NCBI GenBank assembly: GCA_032117595.1
Contig: JAULYZ010000058.1
Coordinates: 1-12,851, forward strand
From: WLJO01 sp032117595
GTDB taxonomy: Bacteria > Actinomycetota > Acidimicrobiia > Acidimicrobiales > Ilumatobacteraceae
Reading direction: 5' to 3'
Length of the DNA stretch: 12,851 bases
Shown here: piece after piece, positions 6,985 to 12,258 of the stretch
Numbering within the stretch: the first letter of the stretch is position 1
Layout of the letters: each line of letters starts with the position of its first letter
The notes under the pieces: generated by a model
The model's input: only the letters and a program-made list of their open reading frames with translations
What the model was told of the DNA's origin: nothing
The model's database searches: none
Translations under genes and position numbers: made by a program

Positions 6985-7752
6985 ATGTCATCATCAGCAA
7001 CGGCCGGTAACCGGCTCGCCGGAAAGGTCGCCCTCATCACCGGTGGTGCGCGCGGAATGGGTGCCAGCCACGCCCGGATGATGGTGGCGCAGGGTGCGTC
7101 CGTGACCATCGCCGACATCCTCGACGACGAGGGCAAGGCACTCGCCGCAGAGCTCGGCAACAACGCCACCTACGTCCACCTCGACGTCACCAACCGCCAG
7201 CAGTGGGCCGCTGCCGTGGCAGCGACGGTGAAGCAGTTCGGGAAGATGAACGTGCTCGTCAACAATGCCGGCATCGCCAACTTCGGGCCCATCGGCCAGT
7301 ACTCCTACGAGCAGTGGGACACTGTGATCGCCATCAACCTCACCGGTGTGTTCAACGGGATCCATGAGTCGCTCGAGGCGCTCAAGGCGGGGGCACCGAG
7401 CTCCATCATCAACATCTCCTCCACGGCAGGCCTCCAGGGCTACGCATCGCTCCCCGGCTACAACGCCTCGAAGTTCGGGGTGCGCGGGCTCACCAAGTCG
7501 GTGGCGCTCGATGTCGCGAAGTTCGGGATCCGCTGCAACTCGGTACACCCCGGCCTCATCGCCACTCCGATGACCGACGGTCTGCCCAACGAGCAGAAGC
7601 ACGTCGCCATGCACCGTGCCGGACGCTCGGACGAGCTCTCGAACCTCGTGGTGTTTCTCGCCAGCGATGAGTCCAGCTTCTCCACCGGTGCAGAGTTCGT
7701 GGCCGACGGCGGGGAGACCGCAGGCCTCGCTCCGGGCGTCACGGGGCTCTGA
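6985..7752 (+). CDS. Short-chain dehydrogenase, FabG3 (3-alpha/20-beta-hydroxysteroid dehydrogenase)-like
   Basis: A 255-residue classical SDR, a cytosolic NAD(P)-dependent oxidoreductase. The cofactor motif TGGARGMG (19-26) is followed by an acidic residue, Asp44 (TIADILDDEG), which favours NAD(H). NNAG is at 93-96, Asn118 lies in INLTG, and the Ser146-Tyr159-Lys163 triad lies in the segment 144-165. The C-terminal SDESSFSTGAEFVADGG block (227-243) is typical. The sequence closely resembles Mycobacterium tuberculosis FabG3 (Rv2002), including the unusual GGARGMGASH start and the DILDxEGKA segment, so a hydroxysteroid or related alcohol substrate is likely but inferred. The start ATG 6985 has a strong AGGGGG site 6 nt upstream. 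It ends 18 bp from the convergent double-SnoaL gene. It could share a transcript with the lipoprotein gene 39 bp upstream, though their functions look unrelated. Confidence 0.92.
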   Translation: MSSSATAGNRLAGKVALITGGARGMGASHARMMVAQGASVTIADILDDEGKALAAELGNNATYVHLDVTNRQQWAAAVAATVKQFGKMNVLVNNAGIANFGPIGQYSYEQWDTVIAINLTGVFNGIHESLEALKAGAPSSIINISSTAGLQGYASLPGYNASKFGVRGLTKSVALDVAKFGIRCNSVHPGLIATPMTDGLPNEQKHVAMHRAGRSDELSNLVVFLASDESSFSTGAEFVADGGETAGLAPGVTGL

Positions 7753-7770
7753 GCACCGCAGTACCGGTCG

Positions 7771-8859
7771 TCACCGCTGACGCAGGCGGTACTTCATGAT
7801 GTCGTCGATGGTGATCGTGGAGCCACATGCGGCGCTTGCCGCCTGCACCTCGGGCGCCAACAACGTTGCGGTGTCGATGTAGTCGGCCGCATACATCACC
7901 CATCCGTCGGCGTAACGACGCACGCTCGTTCCGCGGGTCATCGGCACCTCGGTTCCATCGGGCAGGAGGGCAGCCTGCACCCACTCCTGCACCGACGCGG
8001 CGCCGTTGAAGAGCACGGGCCCCAGCGGCCGGAAGGCGATGTTGCCCACCTTGGTCATCACGTCGACCAGCCACGACTTGATCTCGGCCTGACCGTGGAA
8101 GTCACCGAAGATCGGGTCGAGGTAGCGCGACTCGGTGGGGTGGAACAGATCGCCCACGACATCCCAGTCCCATCCGGTGAGCGGGTGATGGATGAGGTCG
8201 TGGAGATCCGAGTGAGCGAGTCCGCTCTTGGGCGCATCGCCGTACCGGCCCGAGGGTCGCACACCGAGCCACGCCTCGGCCGCTGGGCTCAGCGGATGGG
8301 GTTCGCCGAGGTCCACGACGTGCCAGTCGAGCGGGGGCGGTGCCGGGAGCGGTGCTGCCTCTACACCTGAGTCCGGCGGTGGCGGGGTCCGGAAGGGTCC
8401 GGTGTCGTAGACGTCGCAGGCCCAGTCCAGCCAGCCGTTCCGATAACGGCGCACGCTCACGCCGTTGGAGAGCGGAACCTGCGCCCCGTCGAGGTTGGCC
8501 ACCATTCGCCACTCGTCGAGCGAGGTGCCGCCCTCGCCGTCGTCGAACAACTCGCCCGACATGGTGGGCACGAAGTCGATGAACTCGATCTCGGCCATTG
8601 CCGGCACGAGCCAGTTCCTGATCGCTCGCTGACCCCGGTAGCCGCCGAAGATGGCATCGAAGTAGAGCGAACCCTCCGGCGCCATGAAGTCGGCAATCAA
8701 CTGGATGCCCAGACGACCCAGCCTGGGGTCGGCCAATGCCTCCACCATCCCGGCAAGATCGAGCCCGCTCGGCTCGCCAACGTGTCGGTCGGTCGACATT
8801 GGCTGGCCCGCATTCGCTGCGAGGTACTGGCCGATGAACGCTTCTGCGGAGAGTCCCAT
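7771..8859 (-). CDS. Tandem SnoaL/NTF2-like domain protein
   Basis: A 362-residue protein made of two copies of a SnoaL/NTF2-like domain, at about 55-154 and 234-331, joined by a Pro-rich linker (156-176). The copies align clearly: FDAIFGGYRGQRAIRNWLV against LDPIFGDFHGQAEIKSWLV, and VPLSNGVSVRRYRNGWLDW against VPMTRGTSVRRYADGWVMY. SnoaL-like folds serve as polyketide cyclases, steroid isomerases, hydratases or simple ligand binders. No catalytic set can be assigned here. There is no signal peptide or membrane segment, so it is probably cytosolic. The start is ATG 8859 (MGLSAEAFIGQYL), with a weak GAG/GAT-type site upstream. Its promoter must lie in the 173-bp gap shared with the divergent signal peptidase operon, which contains a 21-bp-spaced direct repeat. 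The 18-bp convergent gap with the SDR gene suggests no shared transcript. Confidence 0.85.
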   Translation of the reverse strand: MGLSAEAFIGQYLAANAGQPMSTDRHVGEPSGLDLAGMVEALADPRLGRLGIQLIADFMAPEGSLYFDAIFGGYRGQRAIRNWLVPAMAEIEFIDFVPTMSGELFDDGEGGTSLDEWRMVANLDGAQVPLSNGVSVRRYRNGWLDWACDVYDTGPFRTPPPPDSGVEAAPLPAPPPLDWHVVDLGEPHPLSPAAEAWLGVRPSGRYGDAPKSGLAHSDLHDLIHHPLTGWDWDVVGDLFHPTESRYLDPIFGDFHGQAEIKSWLVDVMTKVGNIAFRPLGPVLFNGAASVQEWVQAALLPDGTEVPMTRGTSVRRYADGWVMYAADYIDTATLLAPEVQAASAACGSTITIDDIMKYRLRQR

Positions 8860-9032
8860 GTGGTCATCTCAGCACAGACTCGCTCTGCGCACCTACCCGA
8901 GCGCTCTGCGCCGGGGATCAGAGGAGTTGTCTGCGGCGTCGGTCACGACTGAGCAGCAGAAGGTATGTGATTGCGCCGTCGCGGTACGCACGACCCTCGC
9001 TTCTCCATCAATCGTGCCGCTCAATGGGAGTC
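8860..9032. other. 173-bp divergent intergenic region between the SnoaL-like gene and the sipW operon
   Basis: This is the longest non-coding stretch of the window. It must carry the promoters of the minus-strand SnoaL-like gene and the plus-strand signal peptidase operon. It contains a perfect 10-bp direct repeat (8881-8890 and 8902-8911) and a short GTCG/CGAC inverted repeat (8938-8949). No convincing -10/-35 pair could be picked for either direction; TATGTG at 8963 is the nearest plus-strand candidate. No small gene or RNA is apparent. Confidence 0.6.
8881..8911. repeat. Direct repeat CGCTCTGCGC x2, 21-bp period, possible operator
   Basis: CGCTCTGCGC occurs at 8881-8890 and again at 8902-8911, so the copies are 21 bp apart, two helical turns, on the same DNA face. 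They lie 22-52 bp upstream of the SnoaL-like start and about 120-150 bp upstream of the signal peptidase start. Such spacing is typical of binding by a regulator dimer or two adjacent protomers. No regulator gene is in the window. Functional role is inference. Confidence 0.4.
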
Positions 9033-9716
9033 ATGACGACAACCGAATGTGTTTCGGGGGCGACGGAGACCAGAGAGTCGGTTGAACCACTGCCCTCCCG
9101 CACGAACAAGCGCGAACGCGGCGCGGTTCGGTGGTTCGTCGTCATTCACCGCACCACCACCCTGCTCCTCGGGCTTGTTGTGACCGCAACGCTCGCCCTC
9201 GTCGTACTGATTCACCTCTCGCCCAGCGGCGCAGTGCGTGTCTTCGGTGTGGAAGCACGCCCGGTTCGCTCAGGGTCGATGGAGCCGGCCCTCGAGGTGG
9301 GCGACGTTGCGCTCATCAAACCCGCGGCCGCAACCCCGAGCGACTCGATCCGGGTCGGGTCGATCATCACCTTCCGCGCCCCGGGCCGAGACTCGATGAT
9401 CATCTCGCACCGCGTCACGGCAGTTCAGGCCGACGCCACGGGGCAGCGCTCCTTCATCACCCGGGGCGATGCCAACAGCGCGCCCGATGGGACCGCCGTA
9501 CCCGACGACAACGTGATCGGCGTGGTGACGGGACGGATCCCGCGACTCGGTTACGTCATGCACTCACTCACCCAGGGGCGGGCGCTCCTCGTGGTCTGCT
9601 GCTCAGCCGTGCTGAGCAGTTGCGCGCTCTGGCTCGCGCGACGGTCCCAGGCACTCGCTGCCGCACAGACCGTGAATCAAGAAGCCATCCAACAGCAACA
9701 GGAGACAACACCATGA
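9033..9716 (+). CDS. sipW: SipW/ER-type signal peptidase I
   Basis: A 227-residue membrane serine peptidase of the ER/archaeal (SipW) type, which removes signal peptides from TasA/camelysin-like proteins. It has a cytosolic N-terminus, a first helix at about 41-61 and a second at about 183-202. The active-site boxes are RSGSMEPAL (79-87) with nucleophile Ser82, ISHRVTAV (124-131) with His126 in place of the Lys of ordinary bacterial enzymes, and TRGDANSAPD (143-152) with Asp146 and Asp152. The Ser-His pattern is diagnostic for SipW-type enzymes. The start is ATG 9033; ATG 9024, nine bases earlier in frame, is also possible, and GGGAG (9026-9030) lies too close to 9033 to decide. The last codon overlaps the tasA-like start as ATGA (9713-9716), so the two are translationally coupled. 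A perfect inverted repeat is embedded at 9599-9619. Ordinary signal peptidase I would be encoded elsewhere. Confidence 0.92.
   Translation: MTTTECVSGATETRESVEPLPSRTNKRERGAVRWFVVIHRTTTLLLGLVVTATLALVVLIHLSPSGAVRVFGVEARPVRSGSMEPALEVGDVALIKPAAATPSDSIRVGSIITFRAPGRDSMIISHRVTAVQADATGQRSFITRGDANSAPDGTAVPDDNVIGVVTGRIPRLGYVMHSLTQGRALLVVCCSAVLSSCALWLARRSQALAAAQTVNQEAIQQQQETTP
9599..9619 (+). repeat. Perfect 9-bp inverted repeat (hairpin) inside sipW
   Basis: CTGCTCAGC, a CGT loop, then GCTGAGCAG form a 9-bp perfect stem with a 3-nt loop. A tenth G-U pair is possible between 9598 and 9620. It sits in the codons for the second membrane helix, giving a near-palindromic CCSAVLSSC peptide, and ends 93 nt before the tasA-like ATG. 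There is no T-run after it, so it is not a classical terminator. It could slow ribosomes or RNA polymerase, or mark an mRNA processing site between sipW and the more abundant substrate gene. Role inferred. Confidence 0.55.
9701..9704 (+). promoter_or_regulatory. Ribosome binding site (GGAG) of the tasA-like gene
   Basis: GGAG (within AGGAGA) lies 8 nt before the ATG at 9713, inside the last codons of sipW. This is a good Shine-Dalgarno site. Together with the ATGA overlap it indicates that the tasA-like gene can be translated both by coupling and by fresh initiation. Confidence 0.65.
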
Positions 9717-10411
9717 AGTTCCAACGAAACCGACGTTTCCTCAAAAGCGCCGCCGGCGCAGCGGCAATCGCCTCGATCGGCACGCTCTCGCTGGGAGGAA
9801 CGTGGGCGCTCTTCAGCGCGCAGCAGACCAGTGGCGACAATTCCTTCGCCGCCGGCACCGTGACGGTCGGGCCCGGTGCCTCCTCGAGCGTGGTGTGCAA
9901 CGTCACGGGCATGGTCCCGGGCGACTCGTCGAACGGCTTCGGGTCGCTCTCGTCTGCTCTCGCCCCCTGCACGTACCGGGTGAAGTACACCGGATCAGCG
10001 AGCGCTTACCTCGCCGTCGACATCCAGGTACTTGCGCCGTCCACATCGCTGCCGTCGAGTGCTGCCCTCTACGACTCGAGCGCCACCGGGCTGCAGCTCC
10101 TCGTCACCTCGGGGACGGGCGTGGACAAGCTCACCTACCTGAACGGCACCACGTACCGGCTCGTCGACGGCTCGAACGCAACCGTCGCCGCAGGAAGCAC
10201 GGTGAGTAATCTGCTGCTCTCCACCTCAGCGGCAGCCACCGACGACGAGCACGAGTTCGACGTGAACTACGCGCTACCCACCCTGGCCGGCAACGTCCTG
10301 CAGGGTGGCTCAGCGACCCTCAAGCTCACGTTCCGAGCCGTGCAGGCCGGCAACCAGTCGTCGGCGGGCTGCTCGGCCGGGCGCCAGTGCAACACCATCG
10401 TCTGGTCGTAA
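9713..10411 (+). CDS. TasA/camelysin-like secreted protein with SipW-dependent signal peptide
   Basis: A 232-residue exported protein of the TasA/CalY (camelysin) superfamily. These SipW substrates form beta-rich matrix fibres in Bacillus. Residues 1-36 form the long signal peptide: a basic start (MKFQRNRRFLK), a hydrophobic stretch, then GTWALFSAQ (29-37), the family's typical cleavage region. The mature start NSFAAGTVTVG (43-53) is the usual block after the site. The rest is Ser/Thr/Gly-rich and predicted beta (YTGSASAYLAVDIQVLAP, about 92-109; the EFDVNYALPTLAGN segment, about 181-194; GGSATLKLTFRAVQAG, 198-213). Cysteines 62, 86, 220 and 226 could form two disulfides, which Bacillus TasA lacks as far as I recall. 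It is coupled to sipW by ATGA and to the next gene by TAATG. The start is firm (SD GGAG, 8 nt). Fibre formation is inferred from family. Confidence 0.88.
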   Translation: MKFQRNRRFLKSAAGAAAIASIGTLSLGGTWALFSAQQTSGDNSFAAGTVTVGPGASSSVVCNVTGMVPGDSSNGFGSLSSALAPCTYRVKYTGSASAYLAVDIQVLAPSTSLPSSAALYDSSATGLQLLVTSGTGVDKLTYLNGTTYRLVDGSNATVAAGSTVSNLLLSTSAAATDDEHEFDVNYALPTLAGNVLQGGSATLKLTFRAVQAGNQSSAGCSAGRQCNTIVWS

Positions 10412-10860
10412 TGCATCCGAAGCCCGCAGCGCTCGGCCTTGCGGCATCGGCTGCCCTGCTCGGCTCTCTCATGAGCCTTGCAGGGGCCGGGCCGGTGGCA
10501 ACGGCCTCGGGATTCTCCGGGAGCCTCGTCACGACCTCCACCATCCGCGCTGCAACGTTCTCACCCTCCGTCGCTCCCCTCGTGACGTCCGTTCGACGTC
10601 AGGCGACGAACCAACTCTCGTGGGCCGCGGTGTCGGTTCCGAGCGGAGCCGCTGTGCTGTACGTGGTGATCCGAATCCCGGCGAACGGATCCCCGGTGCA
10701 GGTGTGCACCGGGGCCGATACGCCAACGAGCTCGGGAGGCGTCGTCACGTGTGTCGATCGCTTCCCGAGCTCGAATGGCGCGGATCTCTATACGGAGCAG
10801 CCCTACCTGGTGGTGGGAGGAGTCAGGACCTGGTCCCTCCCGGCAAGCGCCCCGAACTGA
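10411..10860 (+). CDS. Small secreted protein, possible fibronectin-III-like, third gene of the sipW operon
   Basis: A 149-residue exported protein. Residues 1-32 look like a signal peptide (short basic start, Ala/Leu-rich core, VATA/SG). After it, GFSGSLVTTSTIRAATFSP (34-52) echoes the block that follows the cleavage site in the tasA-like protein, so it may also be a SipW substrate. The remainder (about 60-149) has a strand pattern reminiscent of a fibronectin type III or Ig-like fold: NQLSWAAVSVPSGAAVLYVV (67-86), then a Cys99...Cys114 pair and LVVGGVRTWSL (133-143). The family is not recognised with certainty. The ATG at 10411 shares its A with the TAA stop of the tasA-like gene (TAATG), a classic coupling arrangement. 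It could be a minor fibre subunit or an anchor, like TapA in Bacillus, but it shows no visible sequence similarity to TapA. Confidence 0.75.
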   Translation: MHPKPAALGLAASAALLGSLMSLAGAGPVATASGFSGSLVTTSTIRAATFSPSVAPLVTSVRRQATNQLSWAAVSVPSGAAVLYVVIRIPANGSPVQVCTGADTPTSSGGVVTCVDRFPSSNGADLYTEQPYLVVGGVRTWSLPASAPN

Positions 10861-10869
10861 CCGGGGGAA

Positions 10870-12165
10870 TCAGGGGGCCGTGTTGGTGTCACCGTTACCG
10901 GTTGCAGAGTTCTTCTTCCCCACGACGGGGTTGTCGATCTCGAAGCCGTCATCATCGTTGTTGTTCGACACCGTGTGCTCGATGACGTAATCGGAGGCGG
11001 TCCCACTGTCGTTGTCCTCGATGTCGACTCCGTCCTCGCCGTTCGACGTTGCCCGGACGTGCTTGATCCGGAAGTGATCGGCATCCTCGACATACAGGCC
11101 GTCGTTGCCGTTGTCGTCCACCTGAACGTGGTCGACCCGGATGTTCGAGTCGTCGCTCCACACGCCGTCGTCGTCGTTGTTGTTGAACGTGGAATGGTGG
11201 ACGTGAACGGTGGAGTCGTCGTCGATCTCGAGGCCGTTCTCGCCGCGATCGCCATCGGGGTCGTTACCCTGACCGTTCGAGTTGGCAACAACGTCGTGCA
11301 GGTGGATGTCGGATGAGTCTCGGACTTGGACTCCATCGTCATCGTTGCTGTTGAAGGTCGACTTGTGGATCTTCATGGAATTGACGTCGTCGATCTCGAA
11401 GCCGTCATCGCCATTGCTCTCCGAAGTGAGCCCATGGACGTGAGAATCGTGGGCATCGTCGAGGTCCACACCATCACTGCCGTTGTTGCTGGCGGTCGCG
11501 TGATGGAGGTGCACACGGGGCGTGTCATCGGTCTCGAGCCCGTCTCCTGAGTTGCCGGAGAACGTGGAGTGCTTGATGTCGACGCGAGACGAGTCCTCAA
11601 TGTCGATTCCATCGTCGCTGTTGTTGTCAGCGCGGACGTGATGAAGGTGGATCTTCTCGGAGTCCTCGACGAAGATGCCGTCGTCCCCGTTGTTCGTTGC
11701 GCTCACCTGGTCGAGGTGGACGTGATGCGAATCATCGATACCCACTCCCGGGGAATCGTCGCCACCGTCGACACTGGAAACGCTGAGGTCCTTCAGCTTG
11801 ATGTGCGATGAATTGTTCACCCAAATGCCGGTGAGGAGTCCCCCGACGAGCGAACCATCCTTCACGGTGACGTGGTCGTAGCCATCGATGAGGATGAGGC
11901 GGTCGTAGCCGTCGTCGTTGTCGATGATGGAGTAGCCGTTGAGGTCAATCGTGACGTGGTCGGCTCCCACCCTCAGCACCACCGTGCCGGTGCCGCCGGT
12001 GTCGCCGCTGCAATCGAGGTCGGAGGTGAGCACGACGTCTTCGGTGATCGTGTCGCCGCAGTTCGGGTTGCCCGGGAGAGCGCCCGCCGGCGACGCGAGG
12101 CCGCCCGCAACAAGTGCAAGAACCCCGGTACTCACAAGGGCTGTTCGTTTCATGATATGGGTCAT
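10870..12165 (-). CDS. Exported right-handed parallel beta-helix protein with Asp/His-rich turns
   Basis: A 431-residue secreted protein. A signal peptide lies at about 1-29 (MKRTALVSTGVLALVAGG core, cut near AGA/LP). A cap region (36-110; Cys36, Cys52) resembles NosD/PbH1 proteins (VLRVGADHVTIDLNGYSIID, 63-82). From about 120 to 410 the chain repeats every 23 residues with the pattern HLHHVxAxNNxDDGhxhxDS. The Asp-Gly (once Asn-Gly) step recurs at Gly163, 186, 209, 232, 255, 278, 311, 334, 356, 379 and 407; a 10-residue insertion explains the 278-311 gap. Each turn carries His at the strand start and an Asp cluster at the bend, which suggests metal (Ca or Zn) ladders. There is no catalytic motif, so a structural, adhesive or carbohydrate-binding role is more likely than a lyase. 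Start ATG 12165 is supported by a leaderless -10 box; ATG 12153 is the alternative. It ends 9 bp from the convergent sipW operon. Confidence 0.87.
   Translation of the reverse strand: MTHIMKRTALVSTGVLALVAGGLASPAGALPGNPNCGDTITEDVVLTSDLDCSGDTGGTGTVVLRVGADHVTIDLNGYSIIDNDDGYDRLILIDGYDHVTVKDGSLVGGLLTGIWVNNSSHIKLKDLSVSSVDGGDDSPGVGIDDSHHVHLDQVSATNNGDDGIFVEDSEKIHLHHVRADNNSDDGIDIEDSSRVDIKHSTFSGNSGDGLETDDTPRVHLHHATASNNGSDGVDLDDAHDSHVHGLTSESNGDDGFEIDDVNSMKIHKSTFNSNDDDGVQVRDSSDIHLHDVVANSNGQGNDPDGDRGENGLEIDDDSTVHVHHSTFNNNDDDGVWSDDSNIRVDHVQVDDNGNDGLYVEDADHFRIKHVRATSNGEDGVDIEDNDSGTASDYVIEHTVSNNNDDDGFEIDNPVVGKKNSATGNGDTNTAP
10936..11727 (-). repeat. 69-bp imperfect tandem repeats coding beta-helix turns
   Basis: About eleven 69-bp units encode the 23-residue turns of the beta-helix protein. 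The copies are well diverged at the DNA level but conserved at the Asn/Asp/Gly and His positions, so they look old and under selection rather than freshly expanded. Two units are longer: one by 30 bp near 11245-11274 (GQGNDPDGDR) and the one before the last turn by about 15 bp (around SGTAS, residues 387-391). Confidence 0.75.
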
Positions 12166-12171
12166 GTACTA

Positions 12172-12177
12172 ATGGTA
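12172..12177 (-). promoter_or_regulatory. Probable leaderless -10 box (TACCAT) of the beta-helix gene
   Basis: Read on the minus strand, TACCAT is followed by six bases (TAGTAC) and then the ATG at 12165, placing the first transcribed base on the start codon. No Shine-Dalgarno site precedes this ATG. It supports the MTHIMKRT start over the internal Met and shows that the gene has its own promoter, separate from the delta-60 gene upstream. No strong -35 box is seen. Confidence 0.5.
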
Positions 12178-12198
12178 GATCACTTCGGTGTCCCCATG

Positions 12199-12220
12199 CC
12201 AGCACCACGGTGACCGCTGG
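12199..12220 (-). terminator. Weak hairpin between the delta-60 and beta-helix genes
   Basis: CCAGC and GCTGG arms (5 bp) enclose 12 bases in the 93-bp gap downstream of the delta-60-repeat gene. There is no T-run. It could contribute to termination or be chance. The rest of the gap holds the -10 box of the beta-helix gene and nothing else that I can identify. Confidence 0.2.
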
Positions 12221-12258
12221 GTGAACTCTTGGGCCGCGACCCGGACAACGGAGCCGTG

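Noticed and set aside
10583..10601. 7-bp inverted repeat TGACGTC/GACGTCA within the third operon gene
   Set aside because: Short, inside coding sequence and built from a self-complementary hexamer; expected by chance in a window this long.
10975..11316. Val/Asp-rich plus-strand frames opposite the beta-helix gene
   Set aside because: They arise because Asp codons (GAC) read as Val (GTC) on the other strand in a regular repeat; they are not independent genes.
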